64,000 bases of DNA, taken from the NCBI GenBank assembly GCA_025462885.1, contig JAOAPN010000008.1, forward strand, positions 460,953 through 524,952, in the 5' to 3' direction. This document shows, piece by piece, positions 47,386-57,981 of the stretch (position 1 is the stretch's first letter; each line of letters starts with the position of its first letter). Below the pieces are notes generated by a model. It was given only the letters and a program-made list of their open reading frames with translations, was not told the DNA's origin and ran no database searches. Position numbers and translations under genes: made by a program. This DNA is from Acidobacteriaceae bacterium. GTDB taxonomy: Bacteria; Acidobacteriota; Terriglobia; Terriglobales; Acidobacteriaceae.

Positions 47386-47404
47386 CCTGGGGCTCTGCCC
47401 CAGG
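47386..47404. repeat. Hairpin related to the 46407-46425 element
   Basis: CCTGGGGC-TCT-GCCCCAGG, followed by GCTAGGG. Both stem and flank resemble the middle hairpin at 46407-46425 (followed by GCTAGTG). A CCTTCAGCCC piece at 47353 matches the third hairpin there, so this looks like a second, rearranged copy of the composite element. Confidence 0.6.
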
Positions 47405-47527
47405 CTAGGGTGCGCGGTTGGCGCTTTGTTGGTGCGGATGCTTTGGGTGTTGGCTGGGGTTTGTTTTCGTGGATGGGATTACCACCCCACCCATGCGATA
47501 AGGCCGCATGAATGGGGCACCCGGCAT

Positions 47528-47570
47528 GTTTCTTTTGTCGGTTTGCCTGCGGCAAAGCGACAAAAGAAAC
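47528..47570. repeat. 43-bp near-perfect stem-loop
   Basis: GTTTCTTTTGTCG (47528-47540) pairs with CGACAAAAGAAAC (47558-47570). Inside it TTTGCC and GGCAAA pair around a TGC loop, with one G/G mismatch. It lies 35 bp beyond the DUF692 stop. A second, looser stem (CCCCA...ATGCG with CGCAT...TGGGG) lies just to its left at about 47484-47518. Nothing else is seen in this stretch. Confidence 0.7.
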
Positions 47571-47605
47571 AAATCAAAATAGGTTTCATTGGCTCTATGT
47601 TCTTC

Positions 47606-49084
47606 CTAGTGAAAGGGAAATGCACCGCGTATCTGTTCCATGTCGATTCCGGTCACGGTGATTGGGCCGTCGGGTTTTAGTTCGATCTCGAAGTCTCCAA
47701 CTTGTGGAACTCCGTCAGGAAGGCGTCCCTCTGCCAATGCGCGCAGAAGAGGGAAGGGGTCGGCCGCAAATTTTACGACGCGCGGCTCTCCGTTCAACAC
47801 GACTTCCATGGCGGCTTTTTCGAACTCGATTACCTTTGCGAGTTGGGGCCAGTGGATGTTCTTCCCGCGCAGATAGTTCATGAAGCTGTCGGCCTCTGCG
47901 GCGGCATATTGGTGGGGCGGGTGGTGCTGCCAGAAGTCTTCGAGAATGGCGCGGAAGACGTCCGGGGTCAGGACGAGCATCATCATCCGGCAACTGAGCC
48001 GATAGACGCCGACGACCATGGAGGCGCGGAACTCGTGGATCAGGCCGCGCATCAGCTCTACGCCTTTGTCGGAGGCGAGCTCGATTGCGACCGCGCCCTC
48101 TGGCTGCTGTCCGATTGCGAGGCCGCCGAGCGCCGATTCCCACTCCGCGACTGCTACTTGTGATTCCCGCTCGGGCTGTCGATCGCGCTGCATCGCTGTT
48201 GTTGCGGCTGGGTGAGGCATCGCGGGCCGGCGCAGCTCCCAGAGTGACCGAACCTTCTCCATCTCGTCTCGTACTGCGTCCAGTCCAAAGCGCGGCAGGA
48301 ACGAGGTAAAGACCTCAAAGACGATGGCTTTTAGATTGGGCAGATGCGGGATGATCTCCCGGGCGAGCGCAACCATGGCATCGGGCATGGCTCCGGAGTG
48401 GGCGTCGAGCCAGTAGCCGTCGAGTTCGAATCCTCCCGCTACGTGCATCTCCCAGACGCGGTCGAGCGGGATCTGTTGGAGGAAGTCCTGAACCTTCTGG
48501 CGGCCGTTCCATTCGTTGGCGTAGATGTTGTGCAGATCGAGGAGAATGCCGCACTCGGCCTGCTGGGCTACCTCTGCAATGAATTCTCCGTCGGGGATCT
48601 CGTCGGCACGAGGCCGTAGGTAGTTCACTCCTGTTTCAAAGGCGAAGGGTACTTTGACGGCATCTGCGAGTCTGCGAATGGCGGGGACATAGACGTCGAT
48701 GCCGGCGTCGGTCTGACGCGGCGGAAGGAAGAATCCGGTGAAGAAATCGGGCGTCAGATTGAATGCGAGATGCTCGCTCGCCCACGGAGCATTCCATCGC
48801 TTGACGCAGTCGCGCAGCAGCGGCAGTTGCATTTCGATGCCGGGGACGCTTCCGCCCACGGGCGTGCCTACGCTGTGGACGAGCTTGCGGTAGGGCAGTT
48901 GGGCGAGGTGAGCTTCGACCTCGGGCTGGATGAGGATCTCGCCTGGCAGGTCGGGTCTCTCCAGCCATGTGGTCTGGGGTTCGATTTCGAGCAGGTCTAC
49001 CACCCCGGGGTGGGCCTCCAGCAGAGGCTCCAACCCGGCGAAGTAGACCATGCCTACGCCAAGCTCGGGTAGATCTTCTCCCAA
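47606..49084 (-). CDS. DUF692 (MNIO) iron-dependent oxidase with extra C-terminal domain
   Basis: A 492-residue protein. Residues 1-285 form a DUF692 TIM barrel, the family of multinuclear non-heme iron oxidases that modify Cys residues of ribosomal peptides (MbnB, TglH). Likely metal-site residues are His70 (KLVHSVG), Glu104-His105 (ASEHLAF), Glu150 (FETGVNYL), Asp183/His185 (LLDLHNIYAN), His214 (HVAGG), Asp227/His229 (DAHSG) and Glu257 (FEVF). After a linker (about 290-330), residues 340-490 form a second domain (YRLSCRMMMLVL, FWQHHPPHQYAAAEADSF) that loosely recalls the DUF2063-type partner proteins of such enzymes. The start is TTG, with GGAGG 8 nt upstream inside the last codons of the preceding small gene, so translation is coupled (3-bp gap). 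Confidence 0.87.
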   Translation of the reverse strand: MGEDLPELGVGMVYFAGLEPLLEAHPGVVDLLEIEPQTTWLERPDLPGEILIQPEVEAHLAQLPYRKLVHSVGTPVGGSVPGIEMQLPLLRDCVKRWNAPWASEHLAFNLTPDFFTGFFLPPRQTDAGIDVYVPAIRRLADAVKVPFAFETGVNYLRPRADEIPDGEFIAEVAQQAECGILLDLHNIYANEWNGRQKVQDFLQQIPLDRVWEMHVAGGFELDGYWLDAHSGAMPDAMVALAREIIPHLPNLKAIVFEVFTSFLPRFGLDAVRDEMEKVRSLWELRRPAMPHPAATTAMQRDRQPERESQVAVAEWESALGGLAIGQQPEGAVAIELASDKGVELMRGLIHEFRASMVVGVYRLSCRMMMLVLTPDVFRAILEDFWQHHPPHQYAAAEADSFMNYLRGKNIHWPQLAKVIEFEKAAMEVVLNGEPRVVKFAADPFPLLRALAEGRLPDGVPQVGDFEIELKPDGPITVTGIDMEQIRGAFPFH

Positions 49085-49087
49085 GAC

Positions 49088-49516
49088 CTAACCTCCAAAG
49101 CCCTGGTTCTCGAATTTTTCATTGATCACTAGCACGGGTAGCTCGTTCTGATAGAAGACGTCGATACCCGAGTGGCAGGGGCATGCGCCGAGGCCCTTGA
49201 TGACGGCATCGACTGCTTTGAAGACTTTGTCGATGTCGTAGCGGTGTCCCGGAGCGAGCGAGACCGTGGCGTACTTCTCGTGCGGTGGGAGTGGCTGAGG
49301 GTTGAGCGATACTGCGCTGGCAGGATCGATGACGAAGTTGCGTTCGGACTGAAAGAGGCAGCTGGCGCCCGAAAAACACTTGGGACATCCAAGTTTTTCC
49401 AGGATTCCCGTCAACGATTTCTTGAGGGCATCGGGGCTGTAGGCTACCTTCGCAGGCAGGCTCACCCGCACGGTTCCGCGGGCACGTATGTTTGGTTCAG
49501 CAGTAAGTGTTGGCAT
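49088..49516 (-). CDS. Small protein with duplicated Cys-Pro-Cys modules, putative MNIO substrate
   Basis: A 142-residue protein with no signal peptide, starting at an ATG 5 nt after GAGGAG. Two modules align with each other: residues 29-55 (DALKKSLTGILEKLG, then CPKCFSG) and 96-122 (DKVFKAVDAVIKGLG, then ACPCHSG). Cysteines are at 44, 47, 53, 112 and 114. A Pro-rich link (NPQPLPPHEKY) lies between the modules. It is the first gene of a two-gene operon with the DUF692 enzyme, which starts 3 bp later. Precursors of MNIO enzymes are usually small Cys-containing proteins encoded next to the enzyme, so a substrate role is plausible but unproven. It is longer than most known precursors. Confidence 0.78.
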   Translation of the reverse strand: MPTLTAEPNIRARGTVRVSLPAKVAYSPDALKKSLTGILEKLGCPKCFSGASCLFQSERNFVIDPASAVSLNPQPLPPHEKYATVSLAPGHRYDIDKVFKAVDAVIKGLGACPCHSGIDVFYQNELPVLVINEKFENQGFGG

Positions 49517-49894
49517 AAGTTCTCCTCAGCGTGTCTTGCATGGCATCGCCTGGAGGCGGACCATGACGCCTGTTCAGGCGATCGACGCAGGGCCTGCACA
49601 ACAAATCACCGGGAAGTTGAAGCAAAGACTCTGAAGCTCTGAATGAAGCGCAGAGTAAAATCGCACCCGGATCAGGGCGCGGGGTTCGGATTTGAGATGA
49701 GGCGAATTTTTCTTTGATCCCGCACTCAGCCTTGGCTGGCAGGATTCAGAGGGCCGGTCGCCGGAGAGTTGCTCAGGGAAGGCGAACAAGAAGCATGTTC
49801 GTCCTGTCGCGGCGATCCGTCAAGGCAATTTTGAAAGTATTTGGTAGCGCTTGCTTTTTTAGCGAATTAGCTGACGGCAGGTAAGTGCCAAGTT

Positions 49895-49945
49895 CGCCCT
49901 GACGCCGAGCGGGCGCCACTTCGTGGGGTATTGGACGCTTCGCGT
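49895..49945 (-). repeat. Multi-hairpin intergenic repeat, copy B
   Basis: Reverse-oriented copy of the five-member family. On the - strand it reads CACGCGAAGCGTCC, then CCACGAAGTGG, then GGCGCCCGCTCGGCG and CAGGGCGA. It lies in the 49517-49980 gap between the GAF-ANTAR gene and the small-protein/DUF692 operon; that gap must also hold the operon promoter, but I see no other gene or clear signal. Confidence 0.8.
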
Positions 49946-49980
49946 GATTGAATCGACTCTACAGCGATGGGGAATCGGCT

Positions 49981-50694
49981 CTAGGTTCCGGTGCGGAGTT
50001 CTTCACCGAGGATGATGGCTTCGGCAATCTCGCGCATAGGCTTGCGTTTCTGACGGCTGATCTTCTGCAGGGTGAGGTAAGCGTTCTCCTCGTCCACGGA
50101 GAGCTGGCGCTGAAGAATTCCTTTGGCGCGTTCCATGAGCTTGCGATTCTCGAGCTGGCGCTGCATCTCCGCCTTTTCGGTCTCGATGCGGGCGAGTTCA
50201 AGTTCTGCGCCTACGAGGTAGCCGATGGTGGTGATCAGGCGGATCTCGCGTTCGGTGTGGTGATGGGGCTGGCGATGCTGGAGATTGATAACGCCTACGA
50301 CGCGGCCACGACAGAGGATCGGCACGGAGAGAAATGCCTCGTAGAGGTCTTCCGGCAGGTCGTGGAACATGCGGAAACGGGGGTCGGTGGAGGCGTGGGC
50401 GGTGATGGCGACGGTCTGGCGATGCTCTGCGACCCAGCCGGTGATGCCCTGGCCCATGGCGAGACCGATGCGGTGAAGGAGTTCCGCATGGGGATTCTTG
50501 GATGCGCTGAGGGTAAGTTGTTCCCCTTCAAGGACGTAGACCAGGCAGGAGTCGCAGCGGACAAGGTCGGCGATGAAGTCGAGGATGTGCTGGAGGATGG
50601 AGTCCAGGGAGTCGGTGGCGGCCATGCGGCTGCCAATCTCGTGGAGGAACTCCACGTCCTGGGAGTCTTCGATGCGCTTCGTCAAGTAATCCAT
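49981..50694 (-). CDS. GAF-ANTAR domain RNA-binding regulator
   Basis: A 237-residue cytoplasmic regulator. The GAF sensor domain spans about 20-165 (LVYVLEGEQLTLSASK through LCRGRVVGVINLQHRQ). A coiled-coil helix (RIETEKAEMQRQLENRK) leads into an ANTAR domain (about 180-235: LMERAKGILQRQLSVDEENA). ANTAR domains bind RNA hairpins and prevent transcription termination. The start at 50694 (MDYLTKRI) has AGGAG 8 nt upstream; a frame open to 50805 lacks that. It lies 198 bp downstream of gcvP on the same strand, without an obvious partner kinase. Signal and RNA targets are unknown. Confidence 0.88.
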   Translation of the reverse strand: MDYLTKRIEDSQDVEFLHEIGSRMAATDSLDSILQHILDFIADLVRCDSCLVYVLEGEQLTLSASKNPHAELLHRIGLAMGQGITGWVAEHRQTVAITAHASTDPRFRMFHDLPEDLYEAFLSVPILCRGRVVGVINLQHRQPHHHTEREIRLITTIGYLVGAELELARIETEKAEMQRQLENRKLMERAKGILQRQLSVDEENAYLTLQKISRQKRKPMREIAEAIILGEELRTGT

Positions 50695-50892
50695 GGGTAA
50701 CGCTCCTGATTTCGCGGGGCTTTTTCTGTCTGTCCTGATGGTTCGTGATTCAGTGATACCTGGGATAGCTCTTCCTAAATCGGCCTGACATTTGCTGCGT
50801 TGCACTTTTACTGCGTTGCACTTTCTAAAACTTATTACAAAAGTCCGATTCCAATTTCAGACGTTTGCCCCTTACCGTTGCAGTGTAAAGGG

Positions 50893-53823
<2,931 letters not shown>

Positions 53824-53860
53824 GTGTTGCTCTCCTTGACGACGAGGTCAGGTGCTCGGG

Positions 53861-54358
53861 TTACTCACACTCGAAAAAACTGAGGGTGTTGCCGCTGGTT
53901 TGCGCGGACGGCTTGGGGGAGGTGGTTGCGTAGAACTGACGCGTTACAAACGGATGCACGCAATGGTATGCCGTCAGCCGGATGCCTTCGGAGTGCGCAG
54001 CGGTGAGGCCGGCGGGGTGCAGTATCAGGTGTTCGGAGGGAACGTAAGGGACTTCTATGCTGTTGTTGAGCTGGATGGACCTGGTGGCGCGGATGGCCTG
54101 AATGGTCTCGCCAGGAGCGAAGTGGCGGGGGTCGGTGCCGGCCAGACCGAGGAGGATGCCGTTGGTAATGCTCTCAGCCGCGGCGGGATGGGCGAGGGCT
54201 CCGAAGAGCTCTATCAGGACTGAGGTGGGGGTAAAGCCAGGGGTGGAAAGGGAGAAGGCAGAGGCGAACTCGCGGCCGGGAGCGACCGCTTCCGGTGCGA
54301 ACGGACAGGAACCCAAGGTCTCGGGGATGCGGATTGTCGGGATTTCCTGAATCACCAT
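53861..54358 (-). CDS. Unknown protein between the glycine riboswitch and gcvP
   Basis: A 165-residue protein that I do not recognise. The ATG at 54358 (MVIQEIPTIRI) has GAGAGGTG upstream and lies just after the second riboswitch aptamer; a frame open to 54448 would run into the aptamer and is rejected. Third codon positions are strongly G/C, as in neighbouring real genes. There is no signal peptide, membrane span or clear motif; the sequence is rich in Pro, Thr and Ala (GFTPTSVLIELFGALAHP). gcvP follows 37 bp later, so the gene is almost certainly under glycine control. It could relate to glycine metabolism or transport. Function is not assigned. Confidence 0.7.
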   Translation of the reverse strand: MVIQEIPTIRIPETLGSCPFAPEAVAPGREFASAFSLSTPGFTPTSVLIELFGALAHPAAAESITNGILLGLAGTDPRHFAPGETIQAIRATRSIQLNNSIEVPYVPSEHLILHPAGLTAAHSEGIRLTAYHCVHPFVTRQFYATTSPKPSAQTSGNTLSFFECE

Positions 54359-54404
54359 GGACGCACACCTCTCGGGGAGCTGAACATCAGCTTCCCAGTG
54401 CGCC

Positions 54405-54557
54405 CCTTCTGTCCGTTTGCCTGAGATTGTTATCCCGTCGGCGGACACCGTAATGGTGTCTCTCTCCAGAAGTTATTTGCTGTTCGCGGTCCTTTGGCCT
54501 GAGAGTTTCCGGGGCGGTTGCTCCTTCGGCGTCGGACTGGTCCGATCTCTCCCGCGA
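54405..54557 (-). promoter_or_regulatory. Tandem glycine riboswitch
   Basis: On the - strand, aptamer 1 shows CGGGAGAG, then GCCGAAGGAGCAA, then ACTCTCAGGCCAAAGGACCG. Aptamer 2 shows CTGGAGAGAG, then CGCCGACGGGATAACAA, then ATCTCAGGCAAACGGACAG. These are the conserved blocks of two glycine aptamers in a row. Such switches usually turn on glycine cleavage genes when glycine is high; here they control the 165-residue gene and gcvP. Confidence 0.93.
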
Positions 54558-54889
54558 CAGCACATTCTATTCGTTGGTGAAGCAGAGTGAGGTAAGGCTT
54601 AAGAACACAGAAGAGGGGTCCGGCTGGGGACGTTAATTCCTTTTCTGGACTTTTTCTACAGGTAGTACGGTGTTTTTTCGACTGCCATCAATGTAGCGTG
54701 AATTCTGCGCTGTGGCAAACATTTATTGCTGAAAGAGGAAATTGTTCCTTTTCATCGAGAGCGAAATGAAGCGTTTCAAATAGCGGAATTGCTCCCAGAG
54801 AATGGAGCGGATCGAGGTGTAACTTATTGTGGATGTACGGGCTCTAATGTACGAAGCGTTCTGTTATCTCTGAATGAGAACGGTTTTTA
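54558..54889. other. Divergent intergenic stretch
   Basis: About 330 bp between the glycine riboswitch (reading left) and the ECF sigma gene (reading right). It must carry both promoters. It is AT-richer than its surroundings and I see no gene in it. Confidence 0.55.
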
Positions 54890-55552
54890 TTGACTGCAGC
54901 TACCTCAAACCGCGACGAAGGACAGATGCTGGCGGCCATTCTTGCGGGCGACCAGCAGATGTTCCATGAGTTGATCCGACCGTACGAGCGGACGGTGTAC
55001 ATGGTTGCCCTGGGAATGCTCAAAGACGAGTCGGAGGCGGAGGACGCGTCGCAGGAGGCTTTTCTCAAGGCTTACTGTGCCCTGGGGAAGTTCCGGGCGG
55101 AGTCAAAGTTCAGCACATGGTTGATCAGCATTGCGATCAATGAAGCTCGGAGCCGGTTGCGGCGGAAAAAGACCGGACGGACGGAGTCGCTGGATGCGGG
55201 GTGGGACAGTGCAGATAGCGGGGACGACTTTATCTCGGTTTCGCCTGCCCTGCTGACGGATTGGCGCGAGATTCCTTCGGAAGCTCTGGAGCGGAGCGAG
55301 GTTCGCGGACTGCTGACGACCGCGGTCACGGAGCTTCCTCCGATCTATCGGGAGATTTTTGTGCTGCGGGATGTTGAAGAGTTGAGCGTGAACGAAGCTG
55401 CTGCGGTGCTTGGGATCAGCGTGGCGCTGGTCAAGGTGCGGCTGCACCGGGCTAGGTTGATGTTGCAGAAGAAGTTGGTACCCCTCCTTAAAGGAGTGAC
55501 GTTTTTAGAGAGTGCGGAGCGCACCAGGCGGAGGAGGTTCCTGTGGTTCTAG
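54890..55552 (+). CDS. ECF-type RNA polymerase sigma factor
   Basis: A 220-residue sigma-70 family factor with region 2 (about 25-95: FHELIRPYERTVYMVALGML, DASQEAFLKAY, FSTWLISIAINEARSRLRR) and region 4 (about 145-195: LPPIYREIFVLRDVEELSV, then LGISVALVKVRLHRAR). There is no region 3, as in extracytoplasmic-function sigmas. The TTG start at 54890 gives the full length; an ATG at 54926 with GAAGGA close by is a real alternative. The next gene overlaps its end by 10 bp and encodes a zinc-finger anti-sigma-like protein, the usual arrangement. Confidence 0.92.
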   Translation: MTAATSNRDEGQMLAAILAGDQQMFHELIRPYERTVYMVALGMLKDESEAEDASQEAFLKAYCALGKFRAESKFSTWLISIAINEARSRLRRKKTGRTESLDAGWDSADSGDDFISVSPALLTDWREIPSEALERSEVRGLLTTAVTELPPIYREIFVLRDVEELSVNEAAAVLGISVALVKVRLHRARLMLQKKLVPLLKGVTFLESAERTRRRRFLWF

Positions 55553-55797
55553 AGTGTAAACATGTTTGGGACTACATCTCCGGCTACCTGGATGGGGGGC
55601 TGGACCCGGAGCTGCTGCGCGAGGTGCAGAAGCATCTGGACCACTGCGAGGTCTGCTCGGCGGTATTGGATTCGACGCGCAATATCCTGGTGCTGACGGC
55701 TGATGAACGGACGTTTACGCTGCCGCTGGGGTTCAGCGAGAGACTGCATGAGCGGCTGGAGAGGGCGTTTGCGGATGGATTGCAGACGGAGACTTGA
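55543..55797 (+). CDS. Small zinc-finger anti-sigma factor
   Basis: An 84-residue protein whose N-terminal half carries the ZAS-type motif: CKHVWDYISGYLDG followed by HLDHCEVCSAV (His-x3-Cys-x2-Cys). Such domains bind and hold ECF sigma factors. It starts with GTG inside the sigma gene (10-bp overlap) and so is translationally coupled. No membrane span is visible, so it is a cytoplasmic anti-sigma, perhaps redox-responsive through its Zn-Cys site; that last point is inference. Confidence 0.85.
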   Translation: MVLECKHVWDYISGYLDGGLDPELLREVQKHLDHCEVCSAVLDSTRNILVLTADERTFTLPLGFSERLHERLERAFADGLQTET

Positions 55798-55821
55798 TTG
55801 ATTATTGTCATGTCGCTCAGT

Positions 55822-55875
55822 GCGCCCTGACGCCGGGCGGGCGCTACTTCGTAGGGTATTGGACGCTTCGCGTAT
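55822..55875 (-). repeat. Multi-hairpin intergenic repeat, copy C
   Basis: Reverse-oriented copy. On the - strand it reads ATACGCGAAGCGTCC, then CTACGAAGTAG, then GCGCCCGCCCGGCG and CAGGGCGC. The second stem has changed from CCAC/GTGG to CTAC/GTAG on both sides, which keeps the pairing. Confidence 0.85.
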
Positions 55876-55955
55876 AGAAGCGATCTAACTCCTCTTCGAC
55901 GAATCTGCCTGATGCATTTCGCAACGCATTGGGAGCCGCCTATACTGTGGAAACC

Positions 55956-56420
55956 ATGACTCCACCGACCGATGTAGCGCACGAGGTCTCGAACCAACCC
56001 GCTGTGGAGCGGGTGGAGCAGGGACGTGCTTTGCCGGTGGTTGCATGGACTTCGGTGGGGTTCGCCATCCTGCAGAGTCTGTGTACGACGGCTATCGGAT
56101 TGAGCGGCCTGCGGCTGGTGATTTCGATGCTGTCGCTGGCTTCGGCGTCGTCCGTCCTTACGCACGCGCGGTGGTTCCACCAGGCTGCGTTTCGGCGACC
56201 GATGCTTCTGTTCGCACTGGTGGGCGCGGTGGTGAACCTGATCCTCGTAGCGCAGGCGAGGCGTCTGCGGAACCGGCCCTCGGCACGATGGAGGCTGGAT
56301 GTTGCTGCCGTCGCGGGCAAGGTGCGGCGCGAGCGCTGGTTGATTGGAATGTCGCTGTTAGCGCTGGTCTTGGTGATTCAGGAAGAGTGGCTGCATATTG
56401 TGCAGCATCATCGCTGGTAA
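55956..56420 (+). CDS. Small membrane protein of unknown function
   Basis: A 154-residue protein with three or four hydrophobic spans: about 29-70 (VAWTSVGFAILQSLC and GLRLVISMLSLAS), 83-103 (PMLLFALVGAVVNLILV) and 128-147 (WLIGMSLLALVLVIQ). A basic loop (RRLRNRPSARWRLD) precedes the last span, and the C-terminus is His-rich (WLHIVQHHRW). I chose ATG 55956; the frame is open to a TTG at 55929. A TATACT lies close upstream, so the transcript may have little leader. I do not recognise the family. It converges with hemG, leaving 25 bp between the stops. Confidence 0.7.
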   Translation: MTPPTDVAHEVSNQPAVERVEQGRALPVVAWTSVGFAILQSLCTTAIGLSGLRLVISMLSLASASSVLTHARWFHQAAFRRPMLLFALVGAVVNLILVAQARRLRNRPSARWRLDVAAVAGKVRRERWLIGMSLLALVLVIQEEWLHIVQHHRW

Positions 56421-56445
56421 GGGTTCAGTTCTCGGGTGTCAGTTT

Positions 56446-57888
56446 TCAGTTGTCTTGAAGTGCTGTTTGGGTGGCTTGCCGGGCTGCGGCCTTTGAGTCG
56501 CGGATGAGGTCGGGCAGACCTACGCCTCGATAACCGTTGCCCAGGAGATAGAGTCCTGGAAGCTGGGCGATGCGGGCGTTGAGAGCGGCCATGCGTTCGA
56601 GGTGACCTACCGCGTATTGGGGAAGGCTGCGCGGCCAGCGGCGGACGACTGTGATCTGGGGCTCGGGGAGCGGGCCGAGGATGCGGGCCAACTCCAGGCG
56701 GGCGACGGAGGCAATCTCGTCGTTGTTGCAGCCCATCATGCGTTCGGCAGTGGTGCCGCCGAAGAAGGCGCGCAGAAGACGGGCTCCGGGCGGGACTCGG
56801 TTGGGAAACTTCTGATCGACGAACGTAGCGGCCAGGAGGCGGCTGGGGGCTGGGGTGGTGTGGCCGTTCGTGGATTTAGCCGTCGGTATTTGAGGGGGAA
56901 CCAAAAAGCCAAAGCCGGCTGGAATGGGGATCTGGGTGGCGTCAGGGAAGGCGAAGGCGATGATGACGGCGGAGCTGGCTTCGACTTCGAGGAGCGCTGC
57001 GGCATGGCGGTCATGGGGGGCGAGGAGCGCGCGGGTGACGTCAATGGGGGTGCAAAGCATAAGCTCATCGAAGTCTTCGGGGGGCGCGTTGGTTCCCGAT
57101 CGATGGAGCGTCCAGCCGGTGCCGTTGCGGGTGATGGCGCGGATACTGGTGTTGCGGCGGATCCAGTGAGGCGGGATGGTTGCGACCATGTGGTCGATCA
57201 GCGTCGCGGAGCCGGTCTTGAGCGAGGTGAAGATCGCAGACGACTGGGTGGGAGTGCGAGTCTGAAGGGCCAGGATGAGGCTTCCGTGTTCGCGCTCCAT
57301 GGCGACGAAGGGAGCCATAACGGAGCGGACGCTGAGGGTGCGGACGTCGCCGCCGAGGACTCCGGAGAGGAGGGGGACGGCGATGGTCTCCAGGACCTCT
57401 GGGCCAAAGTGACGGAGGACGAAGGAGGCGATCGACTCGTCGGCGTCCGGTGCGGCGGCCTTCAGCTCGGCGGCGCGGGTGGGTTCTGCGCGGTAGGCCT
57501 GCTTGGCGGATTCAGTGAAGAGGGGGGAGCGATCGAGGGCGTCGAGGTCGGTGGGGACCATCATCTTGAGGCCGTCGGGGATGGCTTCGAGGGTGTTGCC
57601 TGCGAGGATGTAGGTGCGGCGGGTCGCGTCGTTCGAGGGGATCAGTTCGCCTTCGAGGCCTAACTCGATGGCGAGTTCGCGGGCCCAGGGTTTCTCGGTG
57701 ACCCAGCCGTCGGGGCCGCATTCGATGACGAAGCCGCCCTCGCGGACGGTCTCGACGATGCCGCCGAGTCGGGGTGAGGCTTCGAAGAGGGTCGCTTCGA
57801 TGGGGGCGCCATCGCGGGATTGCCGGGCAAGTTCGTAGGCCGCTGTCACTCCTGCGAGTCCGCCGCCGAGGATGGCTATTCTTTTCAT
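56446..57888 (-). CDS. hemG: Protoporphyrinogen/coproporphyrinogen oxidase (HemG/HemY type, FAD)
   Basis: A 480-residue flavoprotein oxidising a porphyrinogen to a porphyrin late in heme synthesis. The FAD-binding start is IAILGGGLAGVTAAYELARQ, followed by EASPRLGGIVETV, and the C-terminal FAD segment is LYLLGNGYRGVGLPDLI. It lies on the same strand as hemE and hemH, 288 bp after hemH, with a repeat and hairpins between. Whether it acts on the protoporphyrin or coproporphyrin branch cannot be decided from sequence alone; no hemQ/chdC is nearby. Confidence 0.9.
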   Translation of the reverse strand: MKRIAILGGGLAGVTAAYELARQSRDGAPIEATLFEASPRLGGIVETVREGGFVIECGPDGWVTEKPWARELAIELGLEGELIPSNDATRRTYILAGNTLEAIPDGLKMMVPTDLDALDRSPLFTESAKQAYRAEPTRAAELKAAAPDADESIASFVLRHFGPEVLETIAVPLLSGVLGGDVRTLSVRSVMAPFVAMEREHGSLILALQTRTPTQSSAIFTSLKTGSATLIDHMVATIPPHWIRRNTSIRAITRNGTGWTLHRSGTNAPPEDFDELMLCTPIDVTRALLAPHDRHAAALLEVEASSAVIIAFAFPDATQIPIPAGFGFLVPPQIPTAKSTNGHTTPAPSRLLAATFVDQKFPNRVPPGARLLRAFFGGTTAERMMGCNNDEIASVARLELARILGPLPEPQITVVRRWPRSLPQYAVGHLERMAALNARIAQLPGLYLLGNGYRGVGLPDLIRDSKAAARQATQTALQDN

Positions 57889-57981
57889 GTCTTTTAGAAG
57901 TTTGGCATATCGGGTGGGATTGCAGTGTGATTTGAAGCGAGTTGGAGTTGGCGTCCCGTAGTGTATTCCCCATTGGTTGCC

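Noticed and set aside
56602..57663. 353-codon + strand frame opposite hemG
   Set aside because: Gly/Glu/Asp-rich shadow of a GC-rich gene without any domain.
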